Source: Hormoscilla sp. GM7CHS1pb (GTDB lineage: Bacteria > Cyanobacteriota > Cyanobacteriia > Cyanobacteriales > Desertifilaceae). From it: a DNA stretch of 64,000 nucleotides. Within the stretch, counting starts at the first letter, position 1; each line of letters starts with the position of its first letter. The position numbers were made by a program, and so were the translations under genes. Below, in pieces: positions 27,314 to 34,750 of this stretch. The notes beneath the pieces were generated by a model. The model had not been told where the DNA came from, did not search any database, and saw only the letters and a list, made by a program, of their open reading frames with translations. Location: contig JACONN010000005.1 in assembly GCA_014323675.1 (NCBI GenBank), forward strand, positions 744,001-808,000, read 5' to 3'.

Positions 27314-27718
27314 ATGCCTAAGAAGCAGCGCCAAACCCATCTCCTGATTATTAACTCCGACCAGGGCAGCAATAAATATGTGTTAGAGGACCTGGACCTA
27401 TACTCCATAGGCAGACACTCTAGCTGCGATATCCGACTGCTATCAAGGTTTGTCTCCCGCCGACATGCTACCCTGGAACGGCACGAACGCACCGATGGTA
27501 CTTACTATTACCAGATTATCGATGGCAACAATGGGAAACCCAGTGTCAATGGACTGATGATTAATGGCCGGAAACGGCAAACTCATATTCTCCAAAACAA
27601 TGATGAAATTATCTTCGGTCCCGGGGTGGCGATCGCCTATACTATCATCGGTGAGGAGAGCGACCAGTTTGACATTACCTTGATTATGATGATGGAGGAG
27701 AAAATGGCAAAGGTATAA
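27314..27718 (+). CDS. FHA domain protein
   Basis: 134 residues. YSIGRHSSCDIRL and VSRRHATLERHE are the phosphothreonine-binding GR..S and SRRH motifs, with NGLMINGRKRQTHILQNNDE (NG..VN-type strand) after them. It reads out Ser/Thr kinase signalling. A kinase remnant lies ~430 bp downstream, so they may once have formed a unit. Confidence 0.9.
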   Translation: MPKKQRQTHLLIINSDQGSNKYVLEDLDLYSIGRHSSCDIRLLSRFVSRRHATLERHERTDGTYYYQIIDGNNGKPSVNGLMINGRKRQTHILQNNDEIIFGPGVAIAYTIIGEESDQFDITLIMMMEEKMAKV

Positions 27719-28141
27719 CCGGAAACTCCGATGGATGTTGGGTGCATCTGCTTTTCGATCAATTGTGAATTATTAATTGTGAATTGCTAATTTTGAGCAA
27801 CTACTAACAACTGACCGCTGATAAGGACTAAAGTCCTGACTACGAACCCCCGATTAAATGTCGTAGGATTGCAATAGGGCTTCAATCTCATTCCCATCAC
27901 GAGTCCCATCACTGCCCAGCAGACCGTTAACTAAAGCGTTGCCTCTAACGGGACTTAAACAAAATTTAAGCCCACACATCGCCGAAACTCGCTTGATGAG
28001 CGGCAAATACGTCAACCCTTCGGCCCTTCGGCCCCGGGCCCCCTCCGCTGCGAGGAGAGGGGCATATAATCTAGCCCGCGCAGGCGGCCCCTGAGCGTTA
28101 GCTGAAGGGCGGGCTTTGTTCCTGTAACGGAACGGGGCACA
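27719..28141. repeat. Repeat-filled gap with a dockerin-like gene fragment
   Basis: 27812-27848 is a reverse-oriented GTTCGTAGT-family repeat. On the - strand 27854-27949 reads RGNALVNGLLGSDGTRDGNE and IEALLQSYDI before a stop, matching the end of a dockerin-like module as in the 4.4-kb gene, so it is a leftover of such a gene. 28070-28140 is another palindromic repeat (GCGCAGGCGG ... GGGCTTTGTTCCTGTA). Confidence 0.55.
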
Positions 28142-29053
28142 GCTTATCTGGTGATGGAATTAATAGCCGGCCAGACCCTGGGGCAAGTCTTAGACGCCCA
28201 ACCTGGCAAAGTTTTGCCCCCGACAAGGGTGGCGGAAATTATGGAAGCCCTGGTGGGTGCTTTGGAAGTTGTTCACCAAGCGGGAGTCTATCATCTGGAC
28301 CTGAAGCCGGACAATATCTTGCTGACTCGGACAGGACGGGTAGTGTTAGTAGACTTCGGGGCGGCGAAGCAAGAAACGGGTATGACTCGCACTCAGAGTA
28401 CGCGGGCGTTTACGGAGGCATATGCGCCACCGGAAATGATCGCCAGAAAGTCCGTAGGGGCCGAAAGCGATATTTTTGAACTGGGGATGATGCTGCATGA
28501 AATGATTGCGGGGACGCTGCCGGAACCAGCATTGAGTCGGATGATGGGGACAAACTGGCAACCTTCTTTGGCAGAACCCTGGCAGAGTTTGGTGGAAAAA
28601 GCCTTGCCTTTGGAGAAGGAAGAACGCCCTAGCGAGGTGGGGGAATGGTGGAGTGATGCGGTGTCTGGGAAGACTGGACCTTCGCCTGCGCCAACAATAC
28701 CTTCGCCATCTCCAACAGGGTCTTCGCCTGCGCCAACAATATCTTCGCCACCGCCAAGAGTGTTTTCCTCTGGGGATGTAAGAACATTGCGAGGCTATTT
28801 TGTCTTGCCAGAACTGAAAGCACAGGGGATGGTGCGGGGACTGGGGCGCGGAAAGATAGCGAATATGATTCCTCTGAATGATGATTTAGTAGTAGTCTGT
28901 GCTGGGGGTGGCGCGGGATTGTTCGATCTCAGTAGTGGCGAGGCGCTGTGGGAGATAGACTGTCCTGCCTGGTGTGGCGCTGTCAGTGCTGATGGTAAGC
29001 TTCGCTGCGCGTTAGCGCTAGCATTCGGGAAGGTAATTTGTCGATTTATCTGA
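28142..29053 (+). pseudogene. Ser/Thr protein kinase remnant, truncated at both ends
   Basis: Reads GTAYLVMELIAGQTLGQVLD, then the catalytic loop YHLDLKPDNILL, DFGAAK, and the APPEMI segment: kinase subdomains V-XI are kept. The P-loop and the Lys of subdomain II are missing because a dispersed repeat sits directly upstream. A Pro/Ser-rich linker (SPAPTIPSPSPTGSSPAPT) leads into the first part of a WD40-like propeller (WEIDCPAWCGAVSADGKL), which stops early at 29053. It cannot bind ATP normally and is probably dead. Confidence 0.75.
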
Positions 29054-29125
29054 GATCTTGCACCATTCTCGATTAGCCTCATGGCCCGCCGTGGGTTAAA
29101 ACCCACCAGGCGGGAGCCAATCCGG
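29054..29125. repeat. Part of the TTGCACCATT composite repeat
   Basis: GATCTTGCACCATTCTCGAT ... CTCATGGCCCGCCGTGGG, matching the left end of the element at 51807-52029. Confidence 0.6.
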
Positions 29126-29236
29126 ATCTCTTGGGCCCTGAACAATATCTTACAATTTGTTAGACTTTTATCGGGAATTGTCAGTCTTGATAATGTATGC
29201 TTATATATCAAACCATAGTCAAACTAGAATAAGACA

Positions 29237-29857
29237 ATGGCAACATCTCAGTCCGTAACCCTCAAATTGACTTTACCCGAATTTGATGAAAGTCATCAGA
29301 AAACTTATCTAGAACATCAGAGTTATCAGCAATTTCAGTCCCAATCCATTTCCTTTAAGCAGTTCAGTCAGTTTTTAAGCTGTCTGCTCTTTATGAAGCT
29401 AGATGATTATCCTTTGCCAAAATATCAATATCCTTCCGCCGGAAATCTCTATCCCGTACAGACCTATTTATTTATTAAACCTAAGGGGATAGAAGGGGTA
29501 GAAGCAGGTATTTACTACTACCATCCTGCCGACCATCGTTTATTGCTATTAAGTAGCCAAACTAGCCTAAACGGCGAGGTTTATATGGGGAATCAAACAA
29601 TTTTTGATCGGTCAGCATTCTCGTTGTTCTTAATAGGAGAAATGAAGGCGATTACCCCTATGTATGGGAAATTTGCCAGGGATTTTAGTCTCATAGAAGC
29701 GGGACACATTGGTCAGTTGTTGATGAAAGCAGCGCCTCAGCAAGAAATAGGGCTTTATCCTATAGATTCCCTTTTATTTGATGAACTGCGCGATCAATTT
29801 AAGCTCGAATCAAGTCAGATTTTGCTCTCCAGTTTCTTGGGGGGTAAAATCGGTTAA
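29237..29857 (+). CDS. SagB-type dehydrogenase/nitroreductase domain protein
   Basis: 206 residues. YPSAGNLYPVQTYLFIKPKG, GIYYYHPADHRLLLL and LIEAGHIGQLLMKAAPQQEI are the marks of FMN-dependent SagB/ThcOx oxidases. These work on thiazoline/oxazoline rings in RiPPs or occur as C-terminal domains of NRPS-like proteins. This copy has no precursor, cyclase or synthetase nearby, and its N-terminus (LPEFDESHQKTYLEHQSYQQ) resembles the start of the domain in such fusions, so it may be a detached domain. Probably intact as a domain; function unknown. Confidence 0.8.
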   Translation: MATSQSVTLKLTLPEFDESHQKTYLEHQSYQQFQSQSISFKQFSQFLSCLLFMKLDDYPLPKYQYPSAGNLYPVQTYLFIKPKGIEGVEAGIYYYHPADHRLLLLSSQTSLNGEVYMGNQTIFDRSAFSLFLIGEMKAITPMYGKFARDFSLIEAGHIGQLLMKAAPQQEIGLYPIDSLLFDELRDQFKLESSQILLSSFLGGKIG

Positions 29858-30107
29858 ATCGGATTGATTGGAAACCTTAATGCGATTCGTTCCCAAGGGA
29901 AATCCAACGGCGCGGTCAAAAGAATTGATAGAGCCGTACCCTTTTGGCAATTCCTCTATCCAGGCTCTAACTCCCAGGGGGCGCCGGTAGTCACCGGGCC
30001 GCCTCTTGCTCGTAAATGGTCGCCTCTGCCAAGGTCTCAATCCACACCGTCGCACGCTCCGAGAACCCTCCGCTGCAACTGTGAGGCTTTGCCGGTCTAT
30101 AGTCCGT

Positions 30108-30153
30108 GCCGTGTCTCCTGGGTAGTACGAATAGTGCTCCCAGGAGACACGGC
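30108..30153. repeat. Variable-arm palindromic element, copy A
   Basis: 15-bp perfect arms GCCGTGTCTCCTGGG / CCCAGGAGACACGGC around the 16-nt loop TAGTACGAATAGTGCT. Lies within the HTH gene. Confidence 0.9.
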
Positions 30154-30225
30154 GAATCTCCGCTTCATGGCCTTTAGCTAGATTCTGCGTCCCCCGCTTC
30201 ACCGATACTACCGGTTTTTCTGTTT

Positions 30226-30269
30226 CGATGTCTCCGGAGAGCGCTAATCGCACTACTCCGGAGACTTCG
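30226..30269. repeat. Variable-arm palindromic element, copy C (reverse orientation)
   Basis: Arms CGATGTCTCCGGAG / CTCCGGAGACTTCG (one mismatch) around AGCGCTAATCGCACTA, which is the reverse complement of the family loop. The arms differ from copies A and B. Confidence 0.9.
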
Positions 30270-30426
30270 CCCCCTGAATGGGACCTTGCTTGAATAGCAG
30301 CCTGACTCGAAGAAGCGGAAATGCTTAAAAGAGCCGCTGCTTCTGTGGTGCCGATAAACATAATTCAACTATTGTGCTTATAACAACAGCCGATCGCGGG
30401 AGAAGCGCAAATGGCAACTACTCTAA

Positions 30427-30494
30427 GAAAAAAATATTTAAATATGAGTCGCACCGCTGTTCCCCAGCTAGCTGCGATCGCGCTTCGTTGCTAG
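30427..30494 (+). pseudogene. 3' fragment of a second DNA methyltransferase gene
   Basis: KKYLNMSRTAVPQLAAIALR followed by TAG. It aligns with EYYNMSRSAIPKLAAISPN at the end of the methyltransferase at 31695. The rest of this copy is gone; the IS1 element lies between the two. Confidence 0.6.
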
Positions 30495-30600
30495 CCAGCC
30501 GTTCAAACCCCCGGGTTCCTTGTGGCGGGAGCCAGGGAACGAGTTATCGAGGCTCCGCCTCTAGTTGAGAATGGTGCAAGATATGAGTTGAAACCGACTA
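30495..30600. repeat. Right end of the TTGCACCATT composite repeat
   Basis: GAGGCTCCGCCTCTAGTTGA, GAATGGTGCAAGATATGAG and ACCGACT match the right terminal repeat of 51807-52029. Confidence 0.65.
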
Positions 30601-30654
30601 GAAAAATTGTAGCATTGGGGGCGGCAATCTGCATAATCGGGCGATCTGGATTTA

Positions 30655-31526
30655 GGCGTTGCACAATTACGGGATGATTTAAATAGGTACCGGTACAGAA
30701 TTATAACGTAGATAGTGCAATAATAACTTAATTGAAAGCCTCAACATTTCTTCCGACTTTGAGTAACATAATGTTTTTCTTTTTAATCGAGCTAGATAAT
30801 GTCTTAATCGACAATTTTCACATTCAACACGGGTCATGTAGGTTTTGCTGACTATATGGTCAATATATTCAATAAACATTGGATAAACAGGCCATCCATC
30901 AGTAACGTCTAAAAAGCATTGCCAACATTTTCTAATATCCCACATAGGCTTAAAAGTTTCTGCAGAACGATCGCCTAATACCCATGTTATAATCCCTGGC
31001 TTGAAATGATTTACGACTGTCCATAGCCACTTTTTATTCTTTTTTTCATTGACATAAGTATGCAACTCGTCAATTTCTGCAACCTCCGGAATATCGTAGT
31101 TTTCAGGGATTGACGGTAATTCTTTAGCTGCCTGTTTTACCCAATCAATTTGAGTATTATGGCTGACACCAGTTATCCTTTCAATACCTCGAAATCCATT
31201 GCCATTAACGTACATTGTCAAACAATTTTTCTTGACATCTTCTGAATAACCGCGCGGATAATAATGTTCGAGAAACTGGCGACGACAATCCTTACAAATT
31301 AAATTCTGTTTGCCGCGTCTGTGACCATTTTTATTGATGTTTTCAGAACCACATCTGGGACATTTCATGTTCGACTCCTTTAGCTAATTCTTTCGCCTTA
31401 CTATCCATGATAACACATATTATGACTAGGTCGAAAACAAACATCATACTATACATAAATTCTGACTGTAAAATTGCAGATTATCATAATCTGCAATAAC
31501 CCATCATCCCGAAAATGTGCAACGCC
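30655..31526 (-). mobile_element. Complete IS1-family insertion sequence with 8-bp target duplication
   Basis: 872 bp. The terminal inverted repeats start GGCGTTGCACA and run about 24 bp (30655-30678 and 31503-31526) with two mismatches. Both sides carry the direct repeat TGGATTTA (30647-30654 and 31527-31534). Intact ends, intact transposase and a perfect duplication point to a recent insertion. Confidence 0.92.
30679..31368 (-). CDS. IS1-family transposase
   Basis: 229 residues in one frame. The N-terminal zinc finger is CPRCGSENINKNGHRRGKQN plus LICKDCRRQF, followed by a helix-turn-helix (GIERITGVSHNTQIDWVKQA) and the DDE core (EIDELHTYV; FLDVTDGWPVYP; C-terminal R/E region). It catalyses transposition of the surrounding element. 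No programmed frameshift is needed, unlike classical IS1. Confidence 0.9.
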   Translation of the reverse strand: MKCPRCGSENINKNGHRRGKQNLICKDCRRQFLEHYYPRGYSEDVKKNCLTMYVNGNGFRGIERITGVSHNTQIDWVKQAAKELPSIPENYDIPEVAEIDELHTYVNEKKNKKWLWTVVNHFKPGIITWVLGDRSAETFKPMWDIRKCWQCFLDVTDGWPVYPMFIEYIDHIVSKTYMTRVECENCRLRHYLARLKRKTLCYSKSEEMLRLSIKLLLHYLRYNSVPVPI

Positions 31527-31534
31527 TGGATTTA

Positions 31535-31694
31535 TTCTACCCCGCCCGCAGGGCGTAAAATCGCGCGATGCCATCAACCCGGTAAGAGAGCGCAGCCCGG
31601 TTTCTTATACCCTTCCGCGATGCCATCAACCCGGTTTCTTGTACCCCCAAGCAAGGCATAATCAGAGGGAGGGTTAATCTAATCTAATCAGAAG
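31535..31694. repeat. CCCGGTTTCTTATACC-type repeats
   Basis: Two copies of GCGATGCCATCAACCCGG and GGTTTCTT(A/G)TACCC. The family recurs at 50385-50465, 51360-51415, 52125-52205 and 52480-52530. Confidence 0.55.
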
Positions 31695-32675
31695 ATGAAT
31701 TTGAACCTAGAGATATTATCCGATTCATGGGACTGTCAAGCAGAGAAAATAGGTAATTCTCTCATCCTGCATGGGGACTGTTTCCAATGGTTTCCTCAAG
31801 TCCCGGAAAATAGCATTCATGCAGTAGTGACCGATCCGCCCTATGGCTTAAAAGAGTATGATATCGAGCAAATAGTCAAGAGGGAAAACTGCAATGGAGG
31901 GGTCTGGAGAATTCCTCCTGCCTTTGACGGACATAAACGGGCACCCCTGCCACGATTTACTGCTCTCACCCAGAAAGAAAGAGCAAAATGCCATGACTTT
32001 TTTGTAGAATGGGCTCAGCTAGTATTGCGGGTAATGCGCCCTGGAGGTCACCTATTTATTGCTAGTAATGCCTTTCTGTCTCAACTGGTATTTTCGGCTC
32101 TCGTTGCTGGCGGGTGGGAGTTTCGCGGGGAGTTAATTCGCCTGGTGCGAACCCTGCGCGGAGGCGATCGGCCCAAAAATGCGGAGCAAGAATTTCCCGA
32201 TGTGTCGTCTCTACCCAGAGGATGTTACGAACCCTGGGGAATCTTGCGCAAACCAATGCCGTCAGGGATGAAAGTCAGCGACTGTCTGCGGCAATTTCAA
32301 ACTGGAGGTTTGAGAAGAACGCCTGATGGCAACCCATTTAATGATGTCATCTTCAGCGAACGAACTCCCAAGCAAGAACGGGAAATTGCCAAGCATCCCA
32401 GTCTCAAACCCCAGTCATTTTTGCGCCAGGTAGTCCATGCAGCGCTGCCACTCGGTGAAGGAATTATTCTTGACCCCTTTATGGGTTCGGGTTCCACTGT
32501 AGCTGCTGCGATATCTGTGGGGGTTTGCTGTATTGGCATTGAGCGCTATGAAGAGTATTATAATATGAGTCGCTCTGCTATTCCAAAATTAGCTGCGATC
32601 TCTCCGAACGCGGAAAGTCCTAAGCAAAAAACTGCAACTAAGGAAATAGAAGTGCAGCAGTTAACGCTATGGTAG
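31695..32675 (+). CDS. DNA methyltransferase (type II, amino-methyl)
   Basis: 326 residues. DPPYGL (catalytic motif IV, here near the N-terminus) is preceded by SLILHGDCFQWFPQVPENSI. A target-recognition stretch lies in the middle and the SAM-binding motif I appears late: ILDPFMGSGSTVAAA. The catalytic-before-SAM order is that of beta-class N4-cytosine or N6-adenine methylases. It overlaps the convergent gene at 32667 by nine bases. With that partner it forms a likely restriction-modification system; its target sequence cannot be read from the protein. Confidence 0.88.
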   Translation: MNLNLEILSDSWDCQAEKIGNSLILHGDCFQWFPQVPENSIHAVVTDPPYGLKEYDIEQIVKRENCNGGVWRIPPAFDGHKRAPLPRFTALTQKERAKCHDFFVEWAQLVLRVMRPGGHLFIASNAFLSQLVFSALVAGGWEFRGELIRLVRTLRGGDRPKNAEQEFPDVSSLPRGCYEPWGILRKPMPSGMKVSDCLRQFQTGGLRRTPDGNPFNDVIFSERTPKQEREIAKHPSLKPQSFLRQVVHAALPLGEGIILDPFMGSGSTVAAAISVGVCCIGIERYEEYYNMSRSAIPKLAAISPNAESPKQKTATKEIEVQQLTLW

Positions 32676-33311
32676 GTTAGGTGCTTGATAAATCCAGTTA
32701 GCCATCATTTTCTGATAGCCAGAATTATTCACGCTAGCAGTAATGGTGCGCCGACTGGTAGCAGAACGACCGGAAAAAGACCAATCCTGCTGGGTGAGTG
32801 CAGCGCCAACTACTCGCAGGAAACGAAATGGTTTGGGTGAAATGTTCTTAGCAGCATCGCTAGAACGGTTGCTATCAAACATAAATACCATCAACCAGGT
32901 CTCTTCGGGATTGTGACCTTGCCATCCCCTCATGTAGCGGGAAGCTTTAACCTCAATTCCTGCACTGGTGTGCTGCACGGCATTATTGGGGAATACTCCA
33001 GCAGGAATTAGGTCGGGATGTCCGTTATGATATTGATTCTTCACCAGACTGGAACAATACTTGGGAATGCTTATAATCATAAATTCACTCACTATACTGC
33101 TGAAGTTAGCTGGCGTAATCATAGACTCCAGACGTTCTATTTCTTTTCCATGCAGTTGTTGATTGATAAAACCGAGAAAGTCAATAAAGTCGTTCATCGC
33201 TAGCTGAATGTGCTGCGCAGTACAGTCATAAGGCAGATCCGCTTTCGGGTTGAAGTCGCTAGCAGCAATAGGGTGAGGTTGGCAGGCGATCGCCTCCAAG
33301 CTTTGATTCAT
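32667..33311 (-). CDS. Probable type II restriction endonuclease
   Basis: 214 residues, tail-to-tail with the methylase. NGHPDLIPAGVFPNNAVQ followed by AGIEVKASRYMRGWQGHN fits a PD-x(n)-E-x-K nuclease core. The end (WSFSGRSATSRRTITASVNN) is basic. Gene order, size and motif support a restriction partner. The recognition site is unknown. Confidence 0.7.
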   Translation of the reverse strand: MNQSLEAIACQPHPIAASDFNPKADLPYDCTAQHIQLAMNDFIDFLGFINQQLHGKEIERLESMITPANFSSIVSEFMIISIPKYCSSLVKNQYHNGHPDLIPAGVFPNNAVQHTSAGIEVKASRYMRGWQGHNPEETWLMVFMFDSNRSSDAAKNISPKPFRFLRVVGAALTQQDWSFSGRSATSRRTITASVNNSGYQKMMANWIYQAPNLP

Positions 33312-33512
33312 TTGTATACATCGAGGATAATCATCAATATTCTATCACTTAACTGTCCCAAAGCCCTTGAGAAAAAATGCCCGATCGGGAAATCGGCATT
33401 GTGAGGTATTTTCGCTTCAACGAAGCGAAAGTTTGAACGACAGGCGGCGGGCTAACAACAAAGCCCGATCGCCAACCTTCTTAGCATTCAAATCTTTTGC
33501 TGTATCCGGTGC
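33312..33512. other. Gene-free gap
   Basis: Contains inverted TTTCGCTTCAACGAAGCGAAA (33409-33429). No gene. Confidence 0.4.
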
Positions 33513-33863
33513 CTAGTTCCCATCTTCTGGCGAGATTAAAGTCAAAGCCCGATCGATAATGTCTTCTTGGTTAACCATATCTTCTATAGTTTCTGGATCG
33601 TATTCTCCTGATGCCACCTCTAAAGCAGCTTCACCTATCGCATTGGGATAAGCTGATTCTAACACTAAACGTAACTCTAAAGGTGGCAAGTAATAACCTC
33701 CTGCTTTACGCCGTTTGTTCTTCTCTCGAATCCCCCCCACTGAATTCCTAATAGATACATCCCAAGAATGAGTCGTGCGATTTTCAACCTGCTGTTTAAT
33801 CAAATGCAACAGGAGAATTATAGCATAACTGCGAATGGTATTGATGATGTTTTTTCTCCTCAT
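33513..33863 (-). CDS. DUF29 family protein, 5'-truncated second tandem copy
   Basis: From TIRSYAIILLLHLIKQQVEN on it is collinear with the gene upstream (SLRSYANIMLL...), then SWDVSIRNSVGGIREKNKRR and YYLPPLELRLVLESAYPNAI. The first ~40 family residues are missing; the start MRRKNIIN is made from what was the end of the first copy. A tandem partial duplication of ~330 bp explains it. DUF29 proteins are abundant in cyanobacteria; function unknown. Confidence 0.7.
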   Translation of the reverse strand: MRRKNIINTIRSYAIILLLHLIKQQVENRTTHSWDVSIRNSVGGIREKNKRRKAGGYYLPPLELRLVLESAYPNAIGEAALEVASGEYDPETIEDMVNQEDIIDRALTLISPEDGN

Positions 33864-34285
33864 CGGGAGGAGAGATTAATGTCAAGGCATTCTTGATAAT
33901 TTCTTGTTTATCGATCGCTTTTTCCAATTCTGCAGTTTCGTATTGGCCTTCAGCCACTTCCAGAGAAGCTTGATCGATCGCCATAGGATAGGCAGTTTCT
34001 AGAACTTGCCGTAACTCTTCTGAACTGAGATAATACCCTTCCATCTGATAGCGCTTATTTCGCTGCTGAATTTCCCGAACGCTATTTCTAATATAGACAT
34101 CCCAGGAACGAGTCGTGCGATTTTCGGCTTGCTGTTTAATCATATAGCAGCATAATATTAGCATAGCTGCGCAGACTATTAAATTTGTCGTCGCGACTCA
34201 TTTCTTCCAGTTCTTCGACCAGCAGTAATGCGCCGGAGATATCTCCTTGCAACAGTCTGTATTTGAGATTCAACAATTCTTCCAT
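33796..34285 (-). pseudogene. DUF29 family protein, frameshifted first copy
   Basis: MEELLNLKYRLLQGDISGAL and LLLVEELEEMSRDDKFNSLR start at 34285 and stop at ~34140 after MLLYD. The next frame continues MIKQQAENRTTRSWDVYIRN to LTLISPPDEE. Two bases (CA) appear lost at CTGCTATATG; the expected reading is MLLHMIKQQ. After ISPPDEE the frame runs on into the second copy to 33796. Confidence 0.7.
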
Positions 34286-34348
34286 AACGATTTCCCTCTC
34301 AGGCTATTGATATTGTATCATCAAGAATGTCAAGGAATGATAATTACC

Positions 34349-34750
34349 TTAATTTGCTCTTTTTCTGCCAGCAGCGCATCCCGGAGCTTCGACGCCAGGA
34401 GAAGCGGAGAGGAGAGCACTCGCCAGCATTCGCTGTTCTCCTATCCATTCGTCGAAGTCTAATATATGCTGAAATTCATCATTGTTAAACCGATGCAGAA
34501 ACTCCGCTGTGTCCCCCGGGAGCTTTCGGTATCCCCTGGGTAGTGCGAATAGCGCTCCCAGGGGATACCGAACTCGCACTACCCGAGGGACACAGGCCGT
34601 TGATAACTGATATTTAGCTTCAAATTCCTGGAGGCGCTTTTGAGTTTGCCGGATGCCCTCTTCGGTCGATCGCAATGCCGCTGCCAGGGCCCCGGAGACC
34701 AGGGGTTTTAAACTACCTGGATACTTGGAGATCAGCAGAAGTTCTTCCAT
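34349..34750 (-). CDS. Small cyanobacterial helical protein with a 30-residue in-frame palindromic insertion
   Basis: MEELLLISKYPGSLKPLVSG and EEGIRQTQKRLQEFEAKYQL begin a common hypothetical family. Compared with its paralogue at 38334-38564, the sequence YQLSTA-EFLHRFNNDEFQH is split by 30 extra residues (CVPRVVRVRYPLGALFALPR...) encoded by exactly 90 bp (34510-34599). After WIGEQRMLAS a second short repeat-derived stretch (LSASPGVEAPG) replaces the normal end, whose remnant LAEKEQIKVIII lies in another frame. The family tends to occur beside short toxin-like genes; its function is unknown. Confidence 0.7.
   Translation of the reverse strand: MEELLLISKYPGSLKPLVSGALAAALRSTEEGIRQTQKRLQEFEAKYQLSTACVPRVVRVRYPLGALFALPRGYRKLPGDTAEFLHRFNNDEFQHILDFDEWIGEQRMLASALLSASPGVEAPGCAAGRKRAN
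34507..34599. repeat. Variable-arm palindromic element, copy B, nested in another copy
   Basis: Inner element: 16-bp perfect arms TTCGGTATCCCCTGGG / CCCAGGGGATACCGAA around TAGTGCGAATAGCGCT (34525-34572). Outer element: arms CTGTGTCCCCCGGG / CCCGAGGGACACAG (one mismatch) with AGC...CGCACTA as remains of its own loop, split by the inner element. The paralogue at 38.4 kb is an empty site. Confidence 0.9.

Larger units (their letters stand above)
29991..30361 (-). pseudogene. Excisionase-like helix-turn-helix protein carrying two palindromic insertions
   Basis: MFIGTTEAAALLSISAS is the start of a common cyanobacterial HTH family. One base later out of frame the sequence reads RVRLLFKQGPIQGAKS, the rest of the helix-turn-helix, so a frameshift lies near 30318. 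Palindromic elements sit at 30226-30269 and 30108-30153, separated by VVSVKRGTQNLAKGHEAEI. The true C-terminus YRPAKPHSCSGGFSERATVW ends at the stop 29991. Despite both insertions one frame stays open across the whole region down to 29810. Confidence 0.6.

Noticed and set aside
29810..30361. 183-residue - strand frame as an intact protein
   Set aside because: Only its first ~17 residues and a middle segment match the HTH family in this frame; the rest translates palindromes or the wrong frame.
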